Of a stretch of 64,000 nucleotides of DNA, positions 1 to 11,344 are shown in pieces; positions within the stretch are counted from its first letter, which is position 1, and every line of letters starts with the position of its first letter. Location of the stretch: assembly GCF_016801865.2 (NCBI RefSeq), contig NC_068938.1, positions 80,172,389 through 80,236,388 of the forward strand, given 5' to 3'. The position numbers and the translations under genes were made by a program. The notes under the pieces are model-generated. The model made no database searches, had not been told where the DNA came from, and saw only the letters and a list, made by a program, of their open reading frames with translations. The stretch comes from Culex pipiens pallens (Eukaryota > Arthropoda > Insecta > Diptera > Culicidae).

Positions 1-714
1 ATCCGTGACTCGGGGAGTAGTGTTACCACCGTGAGTGAGCAGGATTTTTACCCTCACCGGGTTATTAGAGGACATTTGTTTGCGTTAATCCACCATTACC
101 AGGGGCCCCTCCCCCGTTAACGAGTTCATCTGGTCGCATTTTAACTCGCTTCGTAAATCACATAAATTATGTTTATGTCTGTTTGCGTGGTGAAAGTCCA
201 CAATGGCCGTCAGAATGTTAAGAGCAACGATCATTTAAATATAATGGTGTTTTGAAGAAATTAATTGGTGATATTTAAAAAAAATCCCGCCTGTCAAGCC
301 ACTCAGGCTGTTGTTAGTATGCGTTATAATACATCAACATATTGCGCAATTCCCACTAACTTGGACTTCGCACTAAATTAATGCTATCGATCGCACTATT
401 GCGACTCGTCACACTGGCCTGGAAAATTAAAAATTCCCTCAAAATGATCAAAGCGAGCCAAGCTATATCGCTTGTTTCTCAGCTGTCATTCGCAAATTTT
501 AAGTGCGAAAGTCCAGTTTGATGGACACTGCGACTGGGAATGTAAATAAACAACGAGTGGTTGCTTAGATTTTTGAATTACAGTGCAAGGATCAATATCA
601 TCAAAAAAACGAAGTTGACTTTTATAGCTGTCGGCCACCATTGCTAGTACCAACCACTAGTGTCTTCCTTTTAACTACAAGGACTTCGCCGCCCTGGGCT
701 CCTAAGTGTTTGAG
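1..714. other. Intronic sequence, nothing recognised
   Basis: No open frame, RNA gene or delimited repeat was recognised. Codanin-1 is transcribed from the minus strand and its last visible exon (13100-13231) ends in a donor site, so this stretch should be intron, with the C-terminal exons further left. Confidence 0.5.
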
Positions 715-716
715 TA

Positions 717-942
717 CACAGAAAAAAAAATGATGGTAATATTCATCAGGAAATGGTGACAGATTTTGTGGCTAAAAAAATGATGAATTTTACCCCAGAA
801 AATGATGAATTTTCATCAGTTTTTGATGAATATTCATCAGGTTCACATTTTTACACATTTTTTATGTAATATTACTGAAAAAAGAGGTAATATTCAACCT
901 ACCAAATTTTCAACATTCCAAAATTCAACTTTTTTTTCTGTG
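717..942. mobile_element. MITE with CACAGAAAA termini, TA target duplication
   Basis: A 226-bp AT-rich non-coding element starts CACAGAAAAAAAA and ends TTTTTTTCTGTG. TA dinucleotides lie directly outside both ends (715-716 and 943-944), as expected of a Tc1/mariner-type non-autonomous element. The interior has repeated TGATGAAT/ATTCATCA words. A diverged copy lies inverted at 1148-1361, with a tRNA-like sequence between the two. Confidence 0.75.
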
Positions 943-993
943 TACGGCACGGAGCGACGGCGCCGGATACCCATATTTACACTTAGAATTTTA

Positions 994-1073
994 GAGCGCC
1001 CGCCGCGGGATTCGAACCAGCAACCTCTGGATTGTGAGTCCAGTGCGCGGTCCGATTGATCCACATGGGCGGG
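994..1073 (-). repeat. tRNA-like sequence (SINE head or tRNA pseudogene)
   Basis: On the minus strand a near-complete cloverleaf can be drawn. The acceptor pairing is CCCGCC/GGCGGG, the D stem is GTGG/CCGC, and the anticodon stem CTGGA/TCCAG is perfect around the loop CTCACAA (apparent anticodon CAC). The box B motif GGTTCGAATCC is intact and the T stem has a mismatch. The body does not look like an insect tRNA-Val, so I call it a tRNA-derived retroposon head or pseudogene rather than a working tRNA. Confidence 0.5.
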
Positions 1074-1147
1074 ACAATATTATCAAACATAACATAAAAA
1101 GGAAGCCAAAACGCATTTTTGATAAACCAGTTTAAATTTTTTTAGTT

Positions 1148-1361
1148 GACAGCAAAAAAAAAAGTTGAATTTTGGAATGTTGAAAATTTGGTAGGTTGAA
1201 TATTACCTCTTTTTTGAGTAATATTACCTAAAAAATGTGTAAAAATGTGAACCTGATGAATATTCACCAGAAACTGATGAAAATTCATCATTTATTGATG
1301 TAATATTACACATTTTTTAGACACAAAATCTGTCACTATTTCCATGATTTTTTTTTCTGTG
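1148..1361. mobile_element. Second copy of the CACAG MITE, inverted
   Basis: This stretch matches the reverse complement of 717-942 along most of its length. It includes the pairs of ATTCATCA words and the shared block around TTGGTAGGTTGAATATTACC, and it ends in TTTTCTGTG. The inner terminus near 1150 has decayed to CAGC followed by an A run. No clear TA pair flanks it, so this copy is older or altered. Confidence 0.65.
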
Positions 1362-1429
1362 TTAGTAAACTAGTAAACTATCGTACAAAAGGTTGTATGT
1401 TTCCACCTTGTTTTAAAGAAATAGTATGG

Positions 1430-1895
1430 TGATTAAACCCAAGGGGTTTCCAGCATCGTGTCAGACTGGTCACTAATCCGGAATTACTTGGAACTTGATC
1501 AAGTAATTCTGTAATTCCGGATTTACTGAGTAATTCCAGAGTAATCCTGGTAATTCCTAATAATCCCAGTAATTCTGGTAATTCCATTATTCTTTTTTGT
1601 TAAAACATACTTCAGAAAATAATAAAATAATAAAAAAATAACTGTTAAATAGATAATTTCGATAAACCTTTTATGATTCTATTTATTGCCTATTAGTTTT
1701 CATGTAAGAAACCAAAGTTATAGCTAGTACGGGATCATTCGGATTTTGAGTAAGTAATTCAGTAATTCCAGTATTACTCCGCAATTCTGCAGTAATTCCT
1801 GTAATTCTCGAATTACCTAGTAATTCCGTAGTAATTCGTGTAATTCCATAGTTACTCAGTAATTCGTGTATTTCCCATTAATTCTAGTAACTACT
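1430..1895. repeat. Degenerate AGTAATTCC-type minisatellite
   Basis: Words of the form GTAATTCC/AGTAATTC recur at about 9-bp and longer spacing at 1455-1590 and again at 1745-1895, with plain AT-rich DNA between. Units are strongly diverged and no coding signal is seen. Confidence 0.6.
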
Positions 1896-2064
1896 AGTAA
1901 TTCTTTAAAGGGAAGTCGGCAGAATGCATTTTGCTTTTGCTTGATGCCTTTTATGGTTGTAAGAAGTACAGAGTGGATTCGGAATGTCCGCTAATTTGGA
2001 TACACTAAATCCCCTAAATACGCTCCCCCTGATTGCGCCTCCCCCGTTTTGCGCCCCCCGAATT

Positions 2065-2094
2065 GCGCTCAAACCCCGAAATAACGCTCCCCCC
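2065..2094. repeat. 30-bp direct repeat left of the foldback element
   Basis: A 30-bp block starting GCGCTCAAACCCC and ending AACGCTCCCCCC is repeated exactly at 3939-3968, so identical direct copies lie at the two ends of the palindrome. It belongs to a run of similar GCGCTCCCCC-type words around 2025-2110. It may therefore be an outer tandem repeat of the element rather than a target duplication. Confidence 0.7.
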
Positions 2095-2111
2095 AAATAT
2101 CGCTCTAATTG

Positions 2112-3942
2112 GCGCAAATCGGGGGAGCGTTATTGCGGGGTTTTGGCGTAAAATGGGGTTTTCTTTTTAAATGTACTTTATTTATATATAAATGAAACAT
2201 TTGTATATGGGGTCATCCACAAAACACAGATAAGGGGCCATCCACAAATCTGGGTATCCAAGAACTCCCGGAAGTCATGCCCTAGATATCTACTTGATCA
2301 ACGGGGGTCTATATGGTGAACTAACCATCGGTATAGCTTCAGGTAGCTTCAGTTAATCACTTTGGATACCCTTCGCCATGCTGGATTGTTATGGGTCCTC
2401 CAGGAACTCCAGGGAGTTATGACCTGATGATCTACCTGATCAACGGGGGTCTATATGGGTGTATTATCCATCGGTATAGCTTCCGGTAGCTTCAGTGAAC
2501 CACGATGGATATTCTGGGTACCGTTGGATTGTTATGAGTCCTCCAGGAACTCCCGGGAGTTATGACCTGATGATCTACCTGATCAACGGGGGTCTATACG
2601 GGTGTATTAACCATCGGTATAGCTTCAGGTAGCTTCAGTGAACCGCGATGGATACCCTTCGCCATGTTGGATTGTTATGGGTCCTCCAGGAACTCCAGGG
2701 AGTTATGACCTGATGATCTACCTGATCAACGGGGGTCTATATGGGTGTATTATTCATCGGTATAGCTTCCGGTTACTTAAGTGAACCACGATGGATATTC
2801 TGGGGTACTTTGGATTGTTATGGGTCCTCCAGGAACTCTTGACTGAAGTTACCTGAAGCTATACCGATGATCAATTCATCCATATGATCCTCCATTCATC
2901 TGGTAGATTTCCAGGTGATGACTTCCAATAGTTCCTGGATGACCTATAACAATCCAACGTACCTCAGAGTATCCTTCGTGGTTCACTGAAAATACCTGAA
3001 ACTATACCGATGGTTAATACACTCACATAGACTTTCGTTGATCAGGTAGATCATCAGGTCATCACTTTCGGGAGTTCTTGGATGACTCATAACAATCCAA
3101 CGTACCCCAGAGTTTCCATCGTGGTTCAGTGATGCTACCTGAAGCTATACTGATGGTAAATGTATCCATATAGACCCCCGTCGGTCAGCTAGATCATTAG
3201 GTCATAACTCCCGGGAGTTCCTGGAGGACCCATAACAATCCAACGTAACCCAGAATATCCATCGTGGTTCACTGAAGCTACCGGAAGCTATACCGATGGT
3301 TAATACACCCATATAGACCCCCGTTGATCAGGTAGATCATCAGGTCATAACTCCCTGGAGTTCCTGGAGGACCCATAACAATCCAACATGGCGAAGGGTA
3401 TCCATCGCGGTTCACTGAAGCTACCGGAAGCTATACCGATGGATAATACACCCGTATAGACCCCCGTTGATCAGGTAGATCATCAGGTCATAACTCCCGG
3501 GAGTTCCTGGAGGACTCATAACAATTCAACGGTACCCAGAATATCCATCGTGGTTCACTAAAGCTACCGGAAGCTATACCGATAGTTAATACACCCATAT
3601 TGCCCCTCGTTGATCAGGTAGATCATCAGGTCATAACTCCCTGGAGTTCCTGGAGGACCCATAACAATCCAACATGGCGAAGGGTATCCATCGTGATTCA
3701 CTGGAGCTTCCTGAAGCTATACCGATGGTTAGTTCACCCATATAGACCCCCGTTGATCAAGTAGATATCTAGGGCATGACTTCCGGGAGTTCTTGGATAC
3801 CCAGATTTGTGGATGGCCCCTTATCCGTGTTTTGTGGATGACCCCTTATACAAATGTTTCATTTATATGTAAATAAAGTACATTTAAAAAGAAAACCCCA
3901 TTTTACGCCAAAACCCCGCAATAACGCTCCCCCGATTTGCGC
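2112..3942. mobile_element. Foldback-like element: long palindrome of ~142-bp subrepeats
   Basis: The left terminus GCGCAAATCGGGGGAGCG is answered exactly by CGCTCCCCCGATTTGCGC at the right end. The shared arms continue through a TA-rich stretch and a CATCCACAAA block into tandem subrepeats. On the left, units containing GATCAACGGGGGTCTATA recur at about 2296, 2438, 2581 and 2724. On the right the reverse complement recurs at about 3046, 3180, 3322, 3465, 3608 and 3750. The unit is therefore ~142 bp, with four on the left and six on the right. The middle (~2840-2990) has more diverged units. Long inverted repeats built of tandem subrepeats are the hallmark of Foldback (FB) transposons. No transposase frame is present and no convincing target duplication was found. 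Confidence 0.75.
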
Positions 3943-4018
3943 TCAAACCCCGAAATAACGCTCCCCCCGTTTGCGCTCAACCCAAATAACTCCCCCCAAA
4001 TTCGCTCTCCCTTTTTTG

Positions 4019-5561
4019 TCCCCTCTTCATTTTTCATATATAACAAAACTAACCACAACCTTCAAATCTAAAATACTTCCCTTTCCCAAAAAACAACTCC
4101 CTTAAAAACTAAAATCCCCTACCCCCCACACATAAACAACAAAAACATAAAAACCTCAAACCTAACAACTCAATACCACACAACCACACAAACCCCTTCA
4201 CTCTAAAAACTCATCAATCCCCAAAATAATAACAATAATATAAATCCAAAACATCCCAAAACCACCCAACCCACCTACAAACACCACAAAAAAAACCAAA
4301 CAAAACACATCCATCACCCCCTACCCCCCAATTAAACTCATAACCCCCCCCCCATCCCCCCACCCCATTACCCCAAAACTCACTAAACCAAATAAACAAC
4401 AACATAACACCCCCAATATCTCACAAATTCCCCCTTCAAAACCCCCCCCCCATTTCAAACTTTTCACCACTTTATTCTCCACAATCTCTATTAAATCACT
4501 TATACTACCACCAACCCTCAAAAACCACATATTCCTACTCTACCAACTAACAAAAACACCCAAATCCCAAAACTAATTAAAATTCACACCTACCAAATTT
4601 CCCACCCTACCACCCATTCAAATCCTACCACATTAACAACAAACTCATTACTACACAATCATATTCCCCCAATCACCACAAATAACACCCACCCCCCCCC
4701 CCCCCCCCCCCCTTCAAACCCCACCCCAACACCCCCCCCCCAACAAAAAAAATAAAACCACAAAAACTTAAACTATCATACCCAAATCCTCCCAATATTC
4801 CCCCATTTCCAAATTCACAAAACTAACCACTATCCAACCCCCAACCACCCCCCATCACCACCCCCCCCACCCTCAAACCACCCCTAAAAAAACATACCCC
4901 ACAAAACTAAAACCAATCCCTTATCACAACCCCCCACCCACCCCCCAACACTATACACAATTCTTTAAAACCTCAAAACCTCACAAAACCCTATCTACTT
5001 TTATATTACTTATAACAACCAAAATAATCCATTCCTTCCAAACAAAAACCCAAACCTAAAAAACCCCCCAAAAAAAATTTTAATTTACATATACACAATA
5101 ACAATAAAACAAAATCCTTAAAACTCCATATTTTTAACAAAAAACTTCCACACAATAAAACCATCTTCCAATCAAAAACAATAACAAATATCCGAATAAT
5201 TCTCTCTCTCCAATCGGCTCCACTGCTCTAATTCAACAAAAACCATCCCAACAATCATAAACAAAACATCCATATTTATATAATATTAAATAAATAAACA
5301 CTCAATAAAAATTTTACAAAATTCAAATTACTCATCACCAAATCAATAAACAAAAATATCTTACCAAAAAAACCCATAAAAAAAAAAAATCATAAAATTA
5401 ATAAAATATTAATATTACTAAACTTTAAACCTAACACCTTATTAACCACTATAATTAACATTAATCTTTACATCTTTTTATCCTTTAAAAATTATTTAAA
5501 AAATTTTATAACCCACATAAAAATTTCACTCTCCTACCTAACTAACTACCTCAACCCAAAT
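4019..5561. other. Guanine-free tract (only four G in ~1.5 kb on the plus strand)
   Basis: From 4019 to 5193 there is not one G on the plus strand (1,175 bases). From 4019 to 5561 the only ones are at 5194, 5216, 5217 and 5225. The minus strand is correspondingly almost free of cytosine. Both borders are sharp: normal G use stops at 4018 and resumes at 5562. C runs of 8-20 or more occur near 4345, 4441, 4692, 4730 and 4861, giving G runs on the minus strand that could form G-quadruplexes. The tract starts within ~80 bases of the foldback element. No gene is seen; the minus-strand frames are just three-letter sequence. It could be a real strand-specific C-to-T (minus) process or a sequencing/assembly artefact. 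Confidence 0.9.
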
Positions 5562-6540
5562 GTCATTATTACCTCCTCCCCCTCGTAAGAAACTTCCACA
5601 CAAATTAAATTGGAGTGTAACACGGCCTTCGACCCCCTCCCCTCAACTGCGTTACGTAATAAAAGACGCACCCTCATGAATTCATTTGTACATTCATTTA
5701 TTTTTAAATATATGTTACGGTTACTGTTCACTTATCATTAAACAAGATCTAACTGGTTTTGCTTTGACTTTTTTAAGTCAGTTTTATTAATTTCATTCTA
5801 AAAATTTGCTTTGTTCCGTACATAAAGTAATGTTAAGAAAAATCTTACGTGACTTGAATTAACAGAGATATTCAGAAAGGGTTGGTAAAATTGACGAAGA
5901 AAATTTATAGTTGATTGGAAAATAATATGAAAAAGTATGAAAACTTTCGGTAATTTTAACATGAGTTTCAACGCAAGAAAATTAATTTTAAATTGTTTTC
6001 AGCAGATTTTTTTTTAAATTCTCCTTTGATTTTTCGAATCAAAAATTGAGAGAGGTGCAATAAATTTTGAAGGATATTTGCAATGGCCTAACGCGATGTG
6101 AAATAAAAAAATGGTATTTTTTCCGCGTCACTTTATTAATGCCTCAACCATGTTCCACAATTAATGAGGCAAAATAACTTCCATTGACATATATAAAGTT
6201 TAATCCAAATCACAAAAACACAAAAAAGTCTTTTGCGAAAACATACAGCACAACTTGTCTAGAACATTCTACAGTTTTTAGTCAAGGCACATAAGACCAA
6301 GCTTGGGATAAATGCTTCCTTTTTTCATGTTGGAATCTCCATTATATTATCTTATTCTTGGTAGACTTAAAAAATCATATAAAACTATTAAAAAATAAAT
6401 TTTTAGCCAATCTTCACAAAAAATGTTTTATTGTTAAAAAAAAAATCTATTGATAAAACGCAATTCATCTCTTTTAAAATTCGATGTGAATATTTTGAAT
6501 ATTAAACTATGAAACTCAAATAAACTCAAATCGCTTTATT
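5562..6540. other. AT-rich intronic sequence, no feature
   Basis: Base composition returns to normal with G present. The sequence is AT-rich with scattered A and T runs. No gene or delimited repeat was recognised. Confidence 0.45.
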
Positions 6541-7320
6541 CACAGAATGCCAAGTTCCGTCTGAACGATGTCTGGCTCTGGCAGCATCCGATCAGACATG
6601 AGAGGGTAATTTATCAATATATAAATACATCACCAAAGATACATAAACAGACACACACATACATTAAACCCTCTGAAAAACAATCGCCACTCAAGCCGGA
6701 AAATTCAACTCACAATCACAAACAACTACGAGGCTCTTGCTCTGTTGTCAATTGCATTTTCCCGGTGATTTCAAACTATTCCAACAATACACACACATTT
6801 GCAAACAAACGCCCACTGAGTGGCTGAGTGCTCGAGAGCAGATGAGTGCCCCACCACTCTCAATAATGGGATGAGGACACCCTTGTTAGCTTTTCCGGGG
6901 AGGCTCGACCCGGGTAATGAGGAAGTGGAATGGGAAAGCTTTTCACATAAATATTGAATTTCGATTATGCGCAACAAGCGCCACTCAGCGGCGGCAGCGG
7001 CGGCGAGCCGACCACGACAAAAATGACAGGAAAGCTCTGCTCCGTCAAGGTTGATGAGAGAGAGCGGATGACGGAAAAGTGAGTGCGCGAGCAGATGAAG
7101 AGGAAATGCGAGAGAACTCTCGCTCGAGAGAGGGCTGGCCTTCCATCCAAGTCTTTGTTCGTGTGGTTGGAAAACGTGGAAAATGTCGCCGGAAAAAGGG
7201 GTTCGCTTAATGTGGGTTGAGTGGTTGTATTGGTGAAGCCGGAGTTGTTGCTGCTGCCGGTTCGAGATGCTAATGGGGTTAAGGAGCATTGAGGGTGCTT
7301 TACGAATTGCACGAGAATTG
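6541..7320. other. GC-richer, apparently unique intronic island
   Basis: This stretch is GC-richer than its surroundings, with a GGCGGCAGCGGCGGCG-type run near 6990 and CTCTCGCTCGAGAGAG words near 7120. Overlapping minus-strand frames of 115 and 172 codons are serine/histidine-rich low complexity, resemble no protein I know and lack codanin features. It may be a regulatory intron segment; that is inference only. Confidence 0.35.
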
Positions 7321-8590
7321 AACAGGATATTATTTTTTTAGATTTTCAACTATAATGAACCAGAAGAATTAATATTCAAAAAAAAATTGTCATTCCCAGA
7401 AGACAAAGGCCCAGAAAAAAAATAATTTGACTCACAATATCTCTTATAATTTTTTTAACCATCAATATTTTAAAATTAATTAGTATGAAAGATTAAAAAT
7501 TAACCCAAGCTGAATAATTGGGCCGATGATGTTATCAATAAGACTTCAAATTTTTTTTTAAGGTCCAAAAAAACAGTATTTTTTTCCTTTTTTGGTGTTT
7601 TTGAATATCTCTGACTGAAGCTGGTTGCAGAAACACCTGTTTATTGGACCTTTAAAACAAACTCTAGATGTCAACTTGAAGGTGACTTTAGCTTAACTTA
7701 AATAAAACTCTATTGTAGTGGTTTAATCTTGTTTGTAAATGTAATCTTCATTTTTGTACCCATATTTAAATAAAATATCTCGCTATGACGTAAATGTCAC
7801 ACTAATTCATTTTCAAACCATGTCAAGAACATTCAAGTATATAACAAACTATTCCAAAATATCTTCTTATAGAAATCAAAGTTCAAATTATTCTAAATGG
7901 AAAAAAAAAATACAATTCACATTAAACATAAAACCTGAATATGTTCAAACAAATGCTTAACTTAAACTTGGAAACTTTTTTTTTTAATTTCTTGAATTTG
8001 CTACTTGTTTTTGGAAGTCAACTTCCTTCTTTTATGATTTGGAAAATTTGTTAAAATGACTCAATGAAACTTTATTCGAAACACTTGATTCTCATTCTCA
8101 TCAGTCCTGCAAAACCAAATTTGAACTGGTCAAAAGTTTTGGTATTACATAACATTTTTGTAAAGACAACATTACAATGTGTTGGTAATCATTTGTACAT
8201 TATATAACTAATTATCCGAAGTCCAAAAAAACTAATAACTAAATTAAAAATTTCAATGTACAAAATGCTTTAAAAATCATATCAATTCTGCTACCATCAA
8301 TAAAACTTCATTAAAATTAAGAAAACATTTTTAAATGAAATTAAAAGTTTTATATCGATCTATGGTCCTGAAATTTAAACTTTGTAAGTGGATTTAAACG
8401 CCTTTATTAGATTTAAACTACACAAAAAGAGTTGAAATTAGAAAATTAAGCCCTAATTTCAACATTTGACTGAAAAAAAAATTAAATGTATATTTTAAGA
8501 GAGATAAACTATTAATGAAATTTGCATTGGCTAAAAATTGAATTTGTTCAATCTGATAACATCAAGATAATTAAAGAAAACCAAGCAATA
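7321..8590. other. AT-rich intronic sequence, no feature
   Basis: Mostly A/T-run-rich DNA without open frames of interest. A short motif ending AAACTCTAGATG near 7660 has a relative near 11085, so some of this is old dispersed repeat. Confidence 0.4.
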
Positions 8591-9480
8591 TCCGGAACAG
8601 ACCACGCGGTTTCGCCGAAAGTCACGTTCCGCCGTATTTTTCGACTACTGTCTGGGACTTAATCGGCATCAGCAAAGTCATCGTCATCGTCATTGTCTCC
8701 TGAATCATTGTCGGCAAGGATTCCAACGCCAGCGTTCGTTAGTATTGGTGAGTGTCCTTTTTTTACAATTTTGAGTCAAGGATTTCCACTCGCTCCAAAA
8801 GAGAAGGAGAGTAAATCTGCTAATCTCCTCTCACTCTCTCATTCTCGGTGTGCAGCATTATCAGGACTCCCTTCCAAGGACCATGGTCTGGTTTGGAGGT
8901 GCGGCGAAATTGCATTATTATTATTTGCCCTCGACATTTCCACGCCACCTTGTTTCGGGGGAGACTGCCGTCGCGAGGGTTCGGTCCCCCGGTTGAGGGA
9001 CGACAAACAAGCAAAAAGAAAAAAACGCGGTGATTCAGCCTCAACCAGGAAGTTAAAGGAAGACTTGTGTGAGTGTCAGCTTGAATCTGTATTGGTTCAA
9101 GGATTTTGAGGTGGGGGAGGGGGATTTGGGAGGTAAATTTCGTTTACGTTTCTGTTGCACCGTAATCTCTTTGTGTTGATGCTGGGACCGACTGACTGGG
9201 CTGGGGGTTGGTATCTGGTCTAGCCGACCGGGTTCAAATCGAGGAGGCGTGTGAGAATTGAGTTGGGGTGGGTTGCCGCAAGCAGCAAATGTGATGGGAA
9301 GGGTTGTTTCCGTCTGTCCCAGGACCTCGAGGATGCACCAGACAGATGGATTTTGCAAACTTGGGAAAACCGGGCGATTGTTGTTTGCCAAAATCTTCAA
9401 ATCTTCAGGATTAGAATTGAATTCTTCTCCAAATGCTTAACCGTTCAAATCGTTCGCAATTTCGAGGTCTAAAAAAGATC
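8591..9480. other. GC-richer, apparently unique intronic island
   Basis: Frames of 74-138 codons overlap on both strands here, none with a recognisable domain and none matching codanin-1. A weak GGGTTCAAATCG box-B-like word near 9231 lacks a cloverleaf. I see no gene. Confidence 0.35.
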
Positions 9481-9906
9481 AAATTCTTTAAAACCTGCTT
9501 AATCGGTACATGAGGGAGTCCTTATTTATAATTAAAATATCATTTGAAATAGCGGATCTCAATAATTATATTACAAACATTGAAAATTAAATGTTTTCAA
9601 TCAAATCATTAAATTTTTAAATAATTTCGAGATCATACATTTTTTTCTTTCTTAATTTCTCGGCAAAAGAAAACATTTGCAATACATTTTCAATTCAAAG
9701 AAAACTAGTTAGAATAAATCTACCATAAATTATTTGGCAATTTCAAATAAAACCTATCAATTTGAATTGTATTGCATTATTTTGAAATTTTGGATCACTT
9801 TTTGCTAATTGAAAACTTGTTCAGCCTTTGAAAAAAAAAAAATACCTGCTTCGGATAGCGTTGATGCAATGTTTTTTTATTGCGATTTTTTGTATGAAAT
9901 TTATAA
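9481..9906. other. AT-rich intronic sequence, no feature
   Basis: A/T-run-rich DNA between the unique island and the first GTTAT-rich MITE. Nothing was recognised. Confidence 0.4.
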
Positions 9907-10313
9907 CCCGAGCAGACGGAAATAAAGTGGGAATAACATTTTATGTTACTTATAACAAGTTTTGTTATTCGTCGTTATGATTTTTCTGTTATTGGATTGT
10001 TATTGTAACAACAGACTAATAACATTTTAAATATTCATCGAACAAATCTATGTTATTCTTTTTTGTTATTATAACAACTAATCCGATCATCCCAATAATA
10101 GTTATTTTTCTATAACAAAAAATGTTATTCCCTAGTTGTTTTGGCTTTAAATCAATATCAGAATAATAACAAATTTTGATATGATAACATAAACTGTTGT
10201 TGAACTCTTATGCAAAAATGGATTTTGCAAGAATATTCCATAACACTTTTTGTTATTTTAACAGTCTTTTTTTATTGAAGAGGCATGAATTTTGTTATAA
10301 ACGTCTGCCCGGG
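9907..10313. mobile_element. GTTAT-rich MITE, copy 1
   Basis: Starts CCCGAGCAGACGG and ends CCGTCTGCCCGGG-like (CGTCTGCCCGGG). The interior is packed with TGTTAT/ATAACA words in both orientations. It resembles 10544-10988 along its length and in the same orientation. The expected TA duplication is degraded here (AA on both sides). It is non-coding. Confidence 0.75.
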
Positions 10314-10543
10314 AAGAACAAGTATTTTTTTTAAGCTAGAATGAAATTTCAAAAGGTCCTATCTGCATAGGAAACCCAGGTTTTTTTGAAAATTTTATTT
10401 ATAATTTAAGTAAATTTCCTGTAAAATGTAGGCAGAGTTCATAAAAAGCAACCCTTTCAAAAAAAAAATTAACATACAGTCAATTTTTTTAACACGGAAT
10501 AATCACTTTCCAAAAGATTTTTATATTTAAATTTCCCCAAATA

Positions 10544-10988
10544 CCCGAGCAGACGGTAATAACTTTGGAATAACATTTTTTGAAATTTGAAAATACTAGG
10601 CCAATAACATTTTATGTTATTTAACACGTTTTGTTATTCGCTGTTATGATTTTTTTGTTATTGGATTGTTTTTGTAATAACAGACTAATAACATTTTGAG
10701 TTATTCTTCGAAGAAATCTTTGTTATTATTTTTTGTTATTTTAACAACTAATCCGATCATGTCAATAACATTAGGAGATATTCTTCCAAAACAAAAAATG
10801 TTATTCCCAAGTTGGTTTTGCTTTGAAGCAATATCAGACCAATAACAAATTTTGTTATGATAACATAAACTGTTATTTAACTCTTATGCAAAAATGGATT
10901 TTTCAAGAAGATTTCATAACACTTTCTGTTATTTTAACAGCATTTGTTATTAAAATGGCATGAATTTTGTTATTACCGTCTGCCCGGG
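10544..10988. mobile_element. GTTAT-rich MITE, copy 2, TA target duplication
   Basis: Terminal inverted repeats CCCGAGCAGACGGTAATAAC and GTTATTACCGTCTGCCCGGG are nearly perfect. TA lies outside each end (10542-10543 and 10989-10990). The 445-bp interior has many GTTAT words and no open frame. It is a direct-orientation sister of the copy 230 bp upstream. Confidence 0.85.
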
Positions 10989-11344
10989 TACTTAATTCAT
11001 GATTGATTATTTCTAGAGTTATTTTTTTTTAAAAAAAGGTCCACTAATATATGAAAAACAATATCTTATAGGACCTTTTCAATAAAACTCTAGATTTGAT
11101 AAACACAATAAAAATCACTTTAAAAAATGAAAAGTACTTATAATAACACTTTATTTTGTTTTAATTCTTCGACTACAAAAAAAAAGTGATGTGGACAAAA
11201 AGAAATGTTTTTGAGGGCTTTTCAAATGTTAGGGCTGATTTGATAATTTTGATGTACAAAAACCTTCATTTTTCCTATTTGCTTTCCTTTTTGAGGATGT
11301 ATTTCAGCAAGCATATTTCCAATTTTAAATGTGTTTCTGTCATT

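Noticed and set aside
4214..4530. Minus-strand Gly/Trp-rich frames of 63 and 69 codons
   Set aside because: They arise from the C-free minus strand, where few stop codons and many GGN/TGG codons are expected.
6771..7312. Two overlapping minus-strand frames of 172 and 115 codons
   Set aside because: Low-complexity translations in two frames of the same DNA, with no domain, no codanin similarity and no convincing splice context.
9181..9250. tRNA-like box B near 9231
   Set aside because: Only a single box-B-like word; no box A at the right distance and no cloverleaf.
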